From NCBI RefSeq assembly GCF_900176165.1, contig NZ_FWWU01000005.1:186001-250000 (forward strand): a stretch of DNA of 64,000 bases, given 5' to 3'. A program made the position numbers and the translations under genes. Below, in pieces: positions 33,565 through 42,645 of the stretch; position 1 is the stretch's first letter, and each line of letters begins with the position of its first letter. Below the pieces are notes generated by a model. The model searched no databases. It was not told where the DNA came from and saw only the letters and a list, made by a program, of their open reading frames with translations. The stretch is from Deinococcus hopiensis KR-140. Its GTDB lineage: Bacteria > Deinococcota > Deinococci > Deinococcales > Deinococcaceae.

Positions 33565-34608
33565 CTAGACGGTGAGTGTGACCTTGCTCAAGGAGGGAGG
33601 TGCATCGGGATTCAAGCCACGGTGTAGGGCCAAGTGCCCAGCAAGAAAATACGAAGCCAAAATAACCGCGATAGGATCCGTAATACGATGACCCGTTCTT
33701 GGCGTGACGAGTTTCACTGGCACTTCTAAAGCCGCATCTGCTCCAACAATAGCCAGCGCCGCTCCCTTCTCCTGAAGATTTCGGTACGCTTCCATCGTCA
33801 ATGCCGACGTCTCATCATCTGCCTGCAAAGCAAGAACTGGGAAGCCGGGTTCGACCACCCGGATCGGACCATGCGAAAACTCTGCAGAACTATACGCCTC
33901 TGCCAAAATCCCACTGGTTTCCTTCAACTTCAAGGCGAGTTCCTGCGCGATACCAAGGTGCAATCCTCGTCCAAGCACAATCAGATGCTCAACGAATCGA
34001 AAGCGCTCCGCATTCTCTCTTGCAGCACCTTCCATCTTCAACGTCTCCTGCAGGACCGCAGGCAAATTCCATAAGGCCTTTCGCAGCTTCTCGTCCGGTG
34101 AGATTGTGCTTATCAGCTGGACCAGAGCAATCAAACTCGCGATATAGCTTTTGGTTGCCGCCACGGCCTGTTCCTTACCAGCATGCAGGGGCAAAACATA
34201 CTCGGCGGCCTGGGCCAGAGGCGACCCCTCCTCGTTCACAATCGCAACCGTTATGGCGCCCTTCTGCCGCGCCGCCACCAACGGCGCAACAATATCCGGC
34301 GACGCACCAGACTGCGAAATGCCAATGACGAGCGCCCCACCCAATTTCATCTGCCGCTCGTAGACGCTGGTGACCGAGGGTGCCAGACTCGCCACAGGCA
34401 AGCCCAGCTGAGTCTCAATGGCGTACTTGGCAAAGGTGGCGGCATGATCGCTCGAACCCCGGGCGATCGTCAAAGCCAGTTGGGGATCACGCGCTTTGAT
34501 CACACCTACCAATTCCAGCACCCGTTCAACGTTCCGCTCCAGAAGCCGCGCCGCCACCTCGGGTGCCTCCTGAGCTTCCTGCAACATCATTGCACGTTTT
34601 AATGACAT
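33565..34608 (-). CDS. SIS-domain amino-sugar-phosphate deaminase/isomerase (NagB-II type)
   Basis: 347 residues from the ATG at 34608, which overlaps the nagA stop in ATGTCATTAA, so translation is probably coupled; the frame is open farther upstream but that part is nagA in another frame. Two SIS modules are seen, the first with 'IARGSSDHAATFAKYAIETQLG' and 'VIGISQSGASPDIVAPL', the second with 'LIVLGRGLHLGIAQELALKLKETSGILAEAYSSAEFSHGP', as in the isomerase half of GlmS. Next to nagA, the natural role is conversion of glucosamine-6-phosphate to fructose-6-phosphate (NagB-II). Last gene of the operon. Confidence 0.85.
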   Translation of the reverse strand: MSLKRAMMLQEAQEAPEVAARLLERNVERVLELVGVIKARDPQLALTIARGSSDHAATFAKYAIETQLGLPVASLAPSVTSVYERQMKLGGALVIGISQSGASPDIVAPLVAARQKGAITVAIVNEEGSPLAQAAEYVLPLHAGKEQAVAATKSYIASLIALVQLISTISPDEKLRKALWNLPAVLQETLKMEGAARENAERFRFVEHLIVLGRGLHLGIAQELALKLKETSGILAEAYSSAEFSHGPIRVVEPGFPVLALQADDETSALTMEAYRNLQEKGAALAIVGADAALEVPVKLVTPRTGHRITDPIAVILASYFLAGHLALHRGLNPDAPPSLSKVTLTV

Positions 34609-35704
34609 ACCGTTTGCACTCCTTCTACCCATACTTCCCGTACATTGAGGGCTTGATCGAGAACGACCACGTCCGCCCGCAGGCCCACACTCAGGCTGCC
34701 TCGGTCCACTAACCCCAGGTAGCGCGCTGGAACCTGGCTCAACATCTGCGACACCAGCTCCAGAGAAAGCCCACACTGGACAGCATTCCGAAGGGCCTGA
34801 TCCAACGTCAGAACACTCCCGGCCAGCGTTCCATCTTCCAGTCGCGCTTGGCCGTCTTTGAGGTACACACGCTGCCCACCCAACTCGCTGATCTCGTCGG
34901 TCTGGCCTGCGGCCCGCATCGCATCTGTAATCAGCATCAGCCGTTGAGGCAACGCCGAGTACGCGGCGGCAAATGCCCCGGGGTGCACGTGGTGTAAATC
35001 GAGGATCACCTCCGCGAATGCGCCTGGGTGAGCAAACACCGCACCAAGGACGCCAGGGGTTCGACCAGCCAGCGTTCCCATGGCGTTGTACAGGTGCGTC
35101 CCTGCCACTGTCCCGCCCTCCTCCTGCACCTGCCGAAAGACGTTGACAGCGTCCTCGTAACTTCCAACAGTGTGGCCGAGGCTGACTCGAACGCCCTGTC
35201 GAGCGAACTCCACTGCAGCTTCGGGCGCTCCAGGCAATTCCGGCGCCAGGGTCACGACACGAACCACACCGAGTTCGAGGATCTCCTCAACCCGCCCCCG
35301 CGTCGGATCAATGTGGAACGGGCCCTGCGCGCCCAAACGCTGTCCACTGATGAATGGACCTCCGAGGTGTGCTCCCCAGATGCTTGCTCCGCCGTCCACG
35401 CCTTGGTCACGGACCTTCGAAATGCTCCTGAGTGCATCCAGCACCTCAGACCACGGACGCGTCATGGTGGTGGGAAGCAACGTGGTGGTGCCGTGCTGAA
35501 CATGAAAGCGAGCGAGGGTTTCAATCCCCTGAACGCCGTCCATCACGTCCCCCCTCCTCCCCCATGAACATGGGTGTCGATGAACCCGGGAAGGACGTAC
35601 TGCTCGCCCACTTCACCCGATGAGATGCCTTCAATGCGGCGGTCAAAATGGAGGGTTCCGGAGATAAAGCCGTGCGGAGTGAGAATTTGACCGCGTACGT
35701 GCAT
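34599..35704 (-). pseudogene. nagA: N-acetylglucosamine-6-phosphate deacetylase, frameshifted near its N-terminus
   Basis: The main frame (34599-35546) carries most of NagA: 'HVQHGTTTLLPTTMTRP', 'GAHLGGPFIS...GAQGPFH', 'LGHTVGSYEDAV', 'GTHLYNAMGTL', 'LITDAMRAAG' and 'GSVLTLDQALRN'. The natural N-terminus is in another frame, starting at an ATG at 35704 with GGGAG upstream, and runs 'YVLPGFIDTHVHGGGGG', which contains the metal-binding H-x-H. The frames part in a run of six G (35549-35554 on the plus strand, as C); one extra base would restore 'HGGGGGDVMDG'. Without it the enzyme lacks the H-x-H. Real mutation, phase variation or sequencing error are all possible. Confidence 0.8.
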
Positions 35705-35785
35705 GCGTACATCTCCCATCTCAGAAGTGATGTGGGCTTGGTTGCCTTGGGGCCCATCGGAGAAAATTTTCTAGGAGCTCTGTCC

Positions 35786-36778
35786 TCAATTCAGACGCAC
35801 AGGGTGCCCGAGGCGATCCGATTCATACGCCGCGAGAACCACCTTTAAGGCTTCAAAGCCGTCCTTCCAGGACACTGATGGGGCTGCGCCCGTTCGAACA
35901 GCGTCCACAAATGACTGCAACATCGCTTTGTTGGGGTCGGTCCCGTAACCTGGCCACTGCACCGGTTGAGAAGGACTCAGGGTATACGTCGTCAGGTGGT
36001 CCGCAAAGGCGTCCACCACCATGAACCCGTGCTCGCCCACCACATCCATTTTCAGATGCCCCCAGCGGGGATAGGTCTCCGGGCGGCTCCAACTGCAATC
36101 GATACTGGCCTGAACTCCGTTCTCAAGCGTCAGGAGCAGCAATCCAGCCGTGTCCAACTGGGTTCCTCCTGCGCCGCTGCCTTCGGTCCAGCGCACCCTG
36201 GCGTACACCTCCGCCACTTCGCTCTCAAACGTCCACCGCAACAGATCCGCCAAGTGAACCACGTGGTCCATCAGGGCGCCGCCTCCGGACAGAGACGGAT
36301 CCGCAAACCAGGCACGGTGCCCCGAGGGATTCTCACTGTGGTTGATGCCATTCACGCCCAGCACTTCCCCTAGGTCTCCGGAGAGGACCGCTTGACGTAC
36401 GTTGCCCGTTGACACGTCAAAGCGCATGGGAAAGGCCGTCATGAACGTCACGTCATGTTCCCGGCAGACCTTCTCCATCGCCAGCGCCTCATGGGCGTGG
36501 ATGGCAATGGGCTTCTCGCACAGCACGTGAATTCCAGCTTGAGCGGCGAGCGTGACGAATTCCAGGTGCCGTGACGTTTCCGAGCAGATGATGACCGCCT
36601 CAATACCCGAGCTCAGGAGGGCCTCCGGAGTTGGGAAAGCCTGGGCCGCAGTCACGGGCCGCTGGACTGCCGGACCGTCATCCCAGAAGCCTGAAAACTC
36701 AACGTCAGGCATCCCTTCGAGTAGCGCTGCGTAATGTTCAGCATGCACATGCGCGAAACTGAGAATGCCAACCTTCAT
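35786..36778 (-). CDS. Gfo/Idh/MocA-family sugar dehydrogenase (second of two)
   Basis: 330 residues. An N-terminal Rossmann domain starts 'MKVGILSFAHVHAEHYAALL'; the usual G-x-G-x-x-G is altered to 'SFAHVHAEH', which several family subgroups show. The catalytic-site motif 'EKPIAIHAHEA' (E-K-P, about residue 92) is intact. The C-terminal half is the alpha/beta substrate domain with 'GGGALMDHVVHLADLLRW', containing the conserved D-x-x-x-H. It probably oxidises or reduces a sugar derivative with NAD(P). It overlaps the upstream paralogue by 4 bp (ATGA), so it is co-translated. Confidence 0.88.
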   Translation of the reverse strand: MKVGILSFAHVHAEHYAALLEGMPDVEFSGFWDDGPAVQRPVTAAQAFPTPEALLSSGIEAVIICSETSRHLEFVTLAAQAGIHVLCEKPIAIHAHEALAMEKVCREHDVTFMTAFPMRFDVSTGNVRQAVLSGDLGEVLGVNGINHSENPSGHRAWFADPSLSGGGALMDHVVHLADLLRWTFESEVAEVYARVRWTEGSGAGGTQLDTAGLLLLTLENGVQASIDCSWSRPETYPRWGHLKMDVVGEHGFMVVDAFADHLTTYTLSPSQPVQWPGYGTDPNKAMLQSFVDAVRTGAAPSVSWKDGFEALKVVLAAYESDRLGHPVRLN

Positions 36779-37779
36779 GCGCTTTCTCCCAACACCACAG
36801 GTACACCCGTTCGAGCGGATGTCTTCACGGCGAGAGCCACCTCCAGGGCGACCATGGCCTCTCGGGGCGTCACGTCAAAGGGCGTTCCGCTTCGCAAGGC
36901 GTTCATCACGTGCCTCATTTCCAGGGTAAAGGGATCTTCTGCCGCTCCGCCTGAGGGGAGGCCGACGCCCTGAACGCGCTCACTTTTTGCCTGCAGGTAG
37001 GAGCGAACGGTCGGCGGTGCGTCGGACGTCCACTCGATAACGCCCGTCGATCCCGCGATATCCAGACTGGTCCGGAACATGCCCTGGGGGTAGGCCCAGC
37101 CGGATTCGATGAGGCTGATGGCGCCGGACCGGTGTGTCAGCACCGCCTGCGCGTACTGCCGGGGGCCAACCACATTCACTTTTGAGTACACGCGTTCGAC
37201 GTCACCCGCGCACCATAGGGCGTAATCAATGTCGTGCAACATCAGGTCGAGCACCATGCCGCCAGACCGGCTTTCGTCGGAGTACCAGGACGTCCCACCG
37301 TATGGAGGCGACGAGACTCGCTTGAGTCTCAGCACTTGAGGTGAGCCCACCTGGCCCTCTTTGACGAGGTTGTACGCTGCGCGGTACTGAGGGAAGAACC
37401 GCAACACCATGGCGACGAACAGACGCACCCCGGCTGCTTCGCAGGCAGCAACCATTGCGGCACCGTCTTCGAGAGATAACGCGAGCGGCTTCTCGCACAC
37501 GACGTGACGCCCAGCTCGGGCGGCAAGCTCCACCACCTCCCGGTGCGCGAACGTTGGCACGCAGACGTCCACGATGTCCACCTGAGCGAGAAGTTCATCC
37601 ATGGAGGGGCAGACCGTAGCGGCCGTCCCCTGGGCCAGCTGTTCAGCGCTGGCCAGATCTTGGCTGAAGAGGAACACCTGCACACCGAGCGCCGTCCACG
37701 CCTGGAAATGCGCGTGTCCCATGGTACCTGAGCCAATGATGCCTACACAGACCGTCTTCACTTCTCCAAAAGTCTTCAT
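36775..37779 (-). CDS. Gfo/Idh/MocA-family sugar dehydrogenase (first of two)
   Basis: 334 residues. 'VCVGIIGSGTMGHAHFQAW' gives the normal dinucleotide-binding G-x-G-x-x-G, 'CEKPLALSLEDGAAMV' the E-K-P motif, and 'GGMVLDLMLHDIDYALWCAG' the catalytic Asp/His helix. It has 4-bp overlaps with both the permease upstream and the second dehydrogenase downstream, so all three are translationally coupled. Two diverged dehydrogenases in tandem suggest sequential redox steps on an imported sugar, for example oxidation then reduction. The substrate is not determined by sequence. Confidence 0.9.
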   Translation of the reverse strand: MKTFGEVKTVCVGIIGSGTMGHAHFQAWTALGVQVFLFSQDLASAEQLAQGTAATVCPSMDELLAQVDIVDVCVPTFAHREVVELAARAGRHVVCEKPLALSLEDGAAMVAACEAAGVRLFVAMVLRFFPQYRAAYNLVKEGQVGSPQVLRLKRVSSPPYGGTSWYSDESRSGGMVLDLMLHDIDYALWCAGDVERVYSKVNVVGPRQYAQAVLTHRSGAISLIESGWAYPQGMFRTSLDIAGSTGVIEWTSDAPPTVRSYLQAKSERVQGVGLPSGGAAEDPFTLEMRHVMNALRSGTPFDVTPREAMVALEVALAVKTSARTGVPVVLGESA

Positions 37780-38648
37780 TTGAGGGCTCCATCGGTGAGA
37801 CCGCTGATCAACTGTCGGGAGAACAGCACGTACAGCACGATGGCCGGCAGGATGGCGAGCGTCAGCGCAGCGAGTACGGCGGTGTAGTCGTTCACAAACT
37901 GTCCCAAGAAGACGCTGGCGCCCAGCACGATGGTTTTGGTTTTTTCACCCGGCGCGAGGATCAAGGGGAACCACAGGTCGTTCCAGATCGGAATGAGCGA
38001 AATGGCGAGCAACGCTCCAATCGCTGGACGGATAAGCGGCAAGGTCAAGCCGAACACCTGGTACTCGCTAGCACCGTCCAGTCGTGCCGCCTCTTTGAGA
38101 TCCTTCGGCAACTGTTTCATGAACGAGGTCAGAATGAAGACGGCCAGGGGCAGTCCCTGCGCGGTGTAGACCAGAATCAGGGCCCATAAAGTGTTGACCA
38201 GGTGGAGGTCTACGGTGAGGTTCAGAATCCCGACGGTTCCCAGTCGAATGGGCACCATGATGCCGAGCGAGAGGTAGAGGCTCATAAAGGTGTTGAGTCG
38301 GAACTTGTATTCCGAGAGCGCGAATGCGGCCATGGCTCCCGCTATAAGGATCAAGGCCAGGGACACCGACGTAACGAAGAAGCTGTTGAGGATGTAGCCG
38401 CCGAAGTTCGCACCCTGGAAGAGTGACTTGTACCCATCGAGGGTGAATGTTTCAGCATTGGGAAGGGCAAATGGCCTGCCGAAGATGGAGATTTGGCTCT
38501 TGAAAGAATTGATGACCATTAGAACAATCGGGAACAAAGAAAGGAAGCAGTAGAGGATGAGAAAGACGTGGCTTCCCAGATTGGTCAGCAGCCGATGTTT
38601 CAGGTGGTTGCGCTTCTGTGTCGTTCGCGCTGCGGAAGTATATTGCAT
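37776..38648 (-). CDS. ABC sugar transporter permease, MalG type
   Basis: 290 residues with six membrane segments and the EAA loop 'EAARLDGASEYQVFGLTLPLIRP' (about residues 190-212) that docks the ATPase. The N-terminal region 'FLILYCFLSLFPIVLMVINSFKS' and C-terminal 'FSRQLISGLTDGALK' are typical of MalG/UgpE-type (CUT1) permeases. It pairs with the MalF-type permease upstream; the 108-bp gap between them includes no gene. No ABC ATPase gene is in the operon, so a shared MsmX/UgpC-like ATPase must be used. Confidence 0.92.
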   Translation of the reverse strand: MQYTSAARTTQKRNHLKHRLLTNLGSHVFLILYCFLSLFPIVLMVINSFKSQISIFGRPFALPNAETFTLDGYKSLFQGANFGGYILNSFFVTSVSLALILIAGAMAAFALSEYKFRLNTFMSLYLSLGIMVPIRLGTVGILNLTVDLHLVNTLWALILVYTAQGLPLAVFILTSFMKQLPKDLKEAARLDGASEYQVFGLTLPLIRPAIGALLAISLIPIWNDLWFPLILAPGEKTKTIVLGASVFLGQFVNDYTAVLAALTLAILPAIVLYVLFSRQLISGLTDGALK

Positions 38649-38756
38649 CTGCCGATCTCCATAAATAAAAGCCGATCACGCCACCCGTATTCAGGTGATT
38701 CTAAAGATCGCGTGATCAGCCAGACGAAAGGGGCGGTATGTCGTGGAAGCCGGAGC

Positions 38757-39668
38757 TCAGTATTGAATGTCTTGCATTCGTCGCTGCCAGGCCACCATGT
38801 AGAATAGAACTCCAACCAAGATGACGAGCAGCATGACGCCCGCGACAGTCGCGCCCATATAGGGGTCACCGGGTTGCAACTGATTCCCGAAGAACGTGCG
38901 GTAGAAAAACGTTCCCAGAATGTCGCTTGAGAAGTTGGGTCCGGCGAGTGCGCCCTGGGTAGCGTAAATCAGGTCGAATGCGTTGAAATTCCCGACGAAG
39001 GTGAGTACGGCGACGATACCGACGGTGGGAAGGACCAAAGGCAATTGGATCTTCCAAAAGACGACCCAGGGACTCGCTCCATCGACGCGCGCAGCTTCGT
39101 AAAACTCGCTGGGAATGCGGATCAGGGCTGCCATGAACAGCATCATGGGAATTCCAATGTTCTGCCAGACTGAGATCAAGGCCAAGGTTACCAGGGAAGT
39201 GGATTCGAGGCCAAGCCAGGGTTGATACCAATCCCGAAGGCCAACAGTCGAGAGAATTCCGGTGGCGATACCCCAGGCGGGGTTGAGAATGAGTTTCCAG
39301 GCAAACCCAATGATTACCACGGAGAGGATGGTGGGAGTGAAAATGACAGCTCTGTAGAAACTACTCCCCGAGAGCCGCCGCGTGAGCAGCACGGCCAAGA
39401 ACAGCCCTATGGGATTCTGTAAGAGCATATGCACAACAAAGAAGATCACATTGTTTTTAAGTGCATTCCAGAAGGATTGAGAAAATTCTGGGGCTGTAAA
39501 AAGCTTTACATAGTTGTTCAGACCGACAAAAAGGGCTTCTCCCGATCCTGATTTATTGTTCAGCGACAACCAGAGGGAACTGAGCAGTGGAAAAATCATG
39601 AATACGGAATAGATGGCGACGGCGGGAAGCAGAAAGACTGCGATATGGGTGGGGAATCGTGTGCGCAT
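38757..39668 (-). CDS. ABC sugar transporter permease, MalF/UgpA type
   Basis: 303 residues with six membrane segments; family opening 'HIAVFLLPAVAIYSVFMIFPLLSSLWLSLNN', EAA loop 'EAARVDGASPWVVFWKIQLPLVLPT' (about residues 202-226) and C-terminal 'ILVGVLFYMVAWQRRMQDIQY'. It forms the membrane channel of a CUT1-type importer with the MalG-type partner. Part of the leftward operon 42225-33565. Confidence 0.92.
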   Translation of the reverse strand: MRTRFPTHIAVFLLPAVAIYSVFMIFPLLSSLWLSLNNKSGSGEALFVGLNNYVKLFTAPEFSQSFWNALKNNVIFFVVHMLLQNPIGLFLAVLLTRRLSGSSFYRAVIFTPTILSVVIIGFAWKLILNPAWGIATGILSTVGLRDWYQPWLGLESTSLVTLALISVWQNIGIPMMLFMAALIRIPSEFYEAARVDGASPWVVFWKIQLPLVLPTVGIVAVLTFVGNFNAFDLIYATQGALAGPNFSSDILGTFFYRTFFGNQLQPGDPYMGATVAGVMLLVILVGVLFYMVAWQRRMQDIQY

Positions 39669-39710
39669 AGCAGTGTCGTAGGGGCGGGGGGAGGACCTCC
39701 CCCCGCAGCC

Positions 39711-40976
39711 TTACTTGCCTTTCTGTGGTGTGAACCAGGAGGCGAGGTTCTTTTGGACGAAGTCCGCGGCTTGTTTGGGTGTCATCTTCCCGTTGAGCAC
39801 CTGGGAGGAAGCGTTCCAGAGGTCGTTCTCGTTGTTCGGGTTGGCGTTCCTCGACAGGAGCTGGTACGAGGAGCGGAACGTGGTGTCGCAGCTCTTGCGC
39901 CAACTGAGGAATTCCTGCGCAATCGGGTCGTTGACCTTGTAATTCACCGTAGCCATGGGGAAGAACCCAGGGAGGGCGTTCGCATACAGCTGAGCGAACT
40001 CATCACCAGCAAGCCAGTTCAGGAACACTTTGGCCGCAGCCTGATTCTTACTCTTGGCGTTCAGGCCAAAACCGATGTCTGGGTGGTCGCTCACGGCACA
40101 CTTCTGGCCGGCCTTGGCGGTGTACGGGGGGAAGGCACCCAGCTTCAATTTGGGGTTCATGTTCCTGAACGTGGCGATGTCCCACGAGCCAGCAGGGTAG
40201 ATCGCGCCGCGTCCCTGCGCGAAGAGGTTCTGAGAATCAGGGTACGCGAGTGATTGATAACCTTGGCCGAGATAGGGCGTCCAACGCGCGAGTGCCTGGA
40301 ACGCTTCAAGGAATCCACCCTTGTTGTATTGTGCTGTTCCATTAAGGAGGCCGAGGCGGCCCTTCTCACTCCCCCAGTAGGTGGGGCCAATGTTCTGGTA
40401 CCCCATGGTGGCGGATTCCCACTGGTCTTTGGTACCAATGACGAGAGGAATAAAAGAGTTTCGCCGCTTGATGGCTTCCAGGAGAGAGATGAACTCCTTT
40501 TCCGTCTTGGGCTCGGAACCCTTGACGAGGGCGAGGAGATCCTGGTTGTACAGAAACCCATGGATCACAGCTGCTGTGGGTACGCAGAACGTTGTTTTCC
40601 CGTCGTCCGTGCTCCACGCGGCTTTGGCCACCTTCGTGAAGTTCTTCATGCCCGCGAGACTGTTGAGTGAGCTCAGGTACTTGGCGTTGTACAGCGCCAG
40701 GCTGGCATCAAAAGGACGACAGGCGATGATGTCCCCGGCGGTGCCACCCTTGAGTTTCGCTTCGACAACGGCGTTGTACTCGGTGGGAGCGGTAGGGGAG
40801 AACACAACGTGGATGCTTGGGTAACGCTTCTCGAAGGCGGGAATCAAGGTGTCGCGCCAGATCTTCAGATCGTCGTTGCGCCAGCTCTCGATGGTGAGTT
40901 GAGTTTTCTGGGCAGATCCGACCGAAAATGCCATCAGCATGCACAGACCAGCGGTAAGGCGTCCTAAGTTTTTCAT
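39711..40976 (-). CDS. Extracellular sugar-binding protein of the ABC importer
   Basis: 421 residues from the ATG at 40976; the frame is open for 114 codons upstream but those lie over the ROK gene's end and are not typical. Signal peptide MKNLGRLTAGLCMLMAFSVGSAQ, without lipobox. The mature protein has the solute-binding family 1 pattern: 'LTIESWRNDDLKIWRDTLIPAFEKRYPSIHVVF', 'TEYNAVVEAKLKGGTAGDI', 'GAIYPAGSWDIATFR' and 'NQAAAKVFLNWLAGDEFAQLYAN'. CUT1 binding proteins of this kind take oligosaccharides; context points to an amino-sugar di- or oligosaccharide. Confidence 0.92.
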   Translation of the reverse strand: MKNLGRLTAGLCMLMAFSVGSAQKTQLTIESWRNDDLKIWRDTLIPAFEKRYPSIHVVFSPTAPTEYNAVVEAKLKGGTAGDIIACRPFDASLALYNAKYLSSLNSLAGMKNFTKVAKAAWSTDDGKTTFCVPTAAVIHGFLYNQDLLALVKGSEPKTEKEFISLLEAIKRRNSFIPLVIGTKDQWESATMGYQNIGPTYWGSEKGRLGLLNGTAQYNKGGFLEAFQALARWTPYLGQGYQSLAYPDSQNLFAQGRGAIYPAGSWDIATFRNMNPKLKLGAFPPYTAKAGQKCAVSDHPDIGFGLNAKSKNQAAAKVFLNWLAGDEFAQLYANALPGFFPMATVNYKVNDPIAQEFLSWRKSCDTTFRSSYQLLSRNANPNNENDLWNASSQVLNGKMTPKQAADFVQKNLASWFTPQKGK

Positions 40977-41094
40977 GATTCCCGTCCTTTCCCTCGTGGA
41001 CCCGCGGGCCCAACGCTTATGGGGCGAAATGGTTTGGTCAGCCTTCTGTCGTGGTTCACGTGGGTCTTTGCATGGCGGCTCCTTGTTCGGCCTA

Positions 41095-42225
41095 TCAAGC
41101 TGAAACCAGCTCTGATGTGACGGTTTCGAAGAATCGTTCGATGGCAATGCTTGCGGCTCCTCGGGCCCACATGTCGGTGGCTTCCTCGAGAAACTTGAGC
41201 GTTGTGGGGTTGCGGCTGACGGGCAGGAGATCGGAGTGGAATCCGTGGGTGACGGCACCTTGCATGTTGGAGAGTCCCAAGTGGGGTTCTGGCGCGATGA
41301 AGACAGCGTCGGGGTCAAAGACGGTGGCGAGGAAGGCGAGGGCGCCTCCGAGACGGTCTCCGGCCAGCGTGAGCACTTCTGCCGCTTGTTGAGGGTATTG
41401 GGAGAGGGTGGCGCCTAGGGTGTCTGTGGAGACGGGCTGTCCGATCCGGTCGCTGAGCATGCGGGTGATGGCCCGTGCAGAGGCGACAGCTTCGAGGCAG
41501 TCGGATTTTCCGCAGTGGCAGGTGTAGTCGGAGGAGGTCGCGACGCGTACATGGCCGACTTCACCAGCGATGCCGTTGCGGCCTCGGTAGAGGGCGCGGT
41601 CGATAACAATCCCTGCACCGATGCCTTTTCCGAGGGTCAGGACGATGAAAGATTGGAGGTTGCGGCCTTCCCCGAAGAGCAGTTCAGCGAGGGCAAGGGC
41701 ATTGGCGTCATTTTCGACGTAGGTGGGAATGCCGGTTCGCGCACTGACGATGCTTGCGATCGGCACGTTGTGCCAGCCGGTGGTGGTGGAGTCCAGGCAG
41801 ATGCCCTGTTCATGGTCGATGATTCCGGAGACGGCGAGGCCTACCCCGACCACAGGCTGTTCTGCGACGTCAGCGATGAAGGTCGCGATATCGTCGGCAA
41901 TCTGTTGAGGTTGCAGCTCTGAGGAATGCAGTCCACGGCTGTGAATGACTTTGCCTTGGAGGTCGGTCAGGACCATCTCGTTTTGGTAGGCGTTGAGTTG
42001 AACGCCGATGGTGTAGCTGAAGCTGGGGTTGAGGGTGAGGAGGGTGCGGGGACGGCCGAGGGCCTCTTGCGTGACGCCCGCTTCTTGGATAAGTCCCAGA
42101 TTTTGGGCGCGTTTGACGGCGCTGGAGATGGAGGAGGCGCTGTGGCCGGTGATGGTGCGGATTTCGGCTTGGCTGATTTCGTGATGTTGACGAATCAGGT
42201 GCAGCACCTGTTTCTGGATAGACAT
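41095..42225 (-). CDS. ROK-family (NagC/XylR-like) transcriptional repressor
   Basis: 376 residues. N-terminal MarR-like helix-turn-helix 'QVLHLIRQHHEISQAEIRTITGHSASSISSAVKRAQNLGLI' (about 6-46), then the ROK sugar-binding fold with 'YVENDANALALAELLFGEG' and 'NGIAGEVGHVRV', and an intact zinc site 'CHCGKSDCLEAVAS'. First gene of the leftward amino-sugar operon, so it probably represses itself and the whole unit until the sugar or sugar-phosphate binds. A dyad in the promoter (42245-42268) fits the NagC-type TTATTTT/AAATAA operator. Confidence 0.92.
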   Translation of the reverse strand: MSIQKQVLHLIRQHHEISQAEIRTITGHSASSISSAVKRAQNLGLIQEAGVTQEALGRPRTLLTLNPSFSYTIGVQLNAYQNEMVLTDLQGKVIHSRGLHSSELQPQQIADDIATFIADVAEQPVVGVGLAVSGIIDHEQGICLDSTTTGWHNVPIASIVSARTGIPTYVENDANALALAELLFGEGRNLQSFIVLTLGKGIGAGIVIDRALYRGRNGIAGEVGHVRVATSSDYTCHCGKSDCLEAVASARAITRMLSDRIGQPVSTDTLGATLSQYPQQAAEVLTLAGDRLGGALAFLATVFDPDAVFIAPEPHLGLSNMQGAVTHGFHSDLLPVSRNPTTLKFLEEATDMWARGAASIAIERFFETVTSELVSA

Positions 42226-42244
42226 AGGCTCTCCTGGGAGACTT

Positions 42245-42268
42245 ATTATTTTCGACGAAGGAAATAAT
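42245..42268. promoter_or_regulatory. ROK repressor operator candidate
   Basis: ATTATTTTC and GGAAATAAT (8 of 9 bases symmetric) are separated by GACGAA, 20 bp upstream of the ROK repressor start. NagC/Mlc-type operators have this shape. It is the most AT-rich part of the divergent region between repressor and sugar kinase. Confidence 0.6.
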
Positions 42269-42468
42269 TAGTGGTATGGTACGGACGGTCTCGATGTTTG
42301 TCAATGCAGTGTTTGCAACACCCCCAAAAGTGGGAAGGGACACCAGCTTTGTCAAACGTTCGCCAGGAGGTGCGAAAAGAAAATACGTCCCACACGCAGT
42401 TATCAGCATTCCTGTGTTTCGGCGAGATACCTCAGAGGGGGCATGCCCGTCCAACCCCTTCTCTGCGT

Positions 42469-42583
42469 CTATTGATCACGGCGTAAGTTCGCACCAGCCC
42501 TCCGCACCCCGGGTCACGGGGAAAATGGCCAGCACGCAGAACGTCCCACTGAAATTCATACCGACTTATGCCGCGATCAATAG
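42469..42583. mobile_element. 115-bp MITE, copy A
   Basis: The ends CTATTGATCACGGCGTAAGT and, inverted, CTATTGATCGCGGCATAAGT differ at 2 of 20 bases. A second copy of the same length lies in opposite orientation at 56830-56944, with recognisable similarity along most of its length. TA lies just inside each end in the same position, as expected for a TA-targeting (IS630/Tc1-type) element. No coding content. It fills part of the 42269-42645 gap upstream of the sugar kinase; nothing else was recognised there. Confidence 0.75.
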
Positions 42584-42645
42584 GCCTCAGCTTCAAAGCG
42601 CTCACGATGGTACGTCCACGTCGCACATTCAGAAAAGCAGGTGTT

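Noticed and set aside
40977..41318. Extension of the sugar-binding protein by 114 codons
   Set aside because: The extension overlaps the ROK repressor 3' end, while a clean signal peptide begins at 40976.
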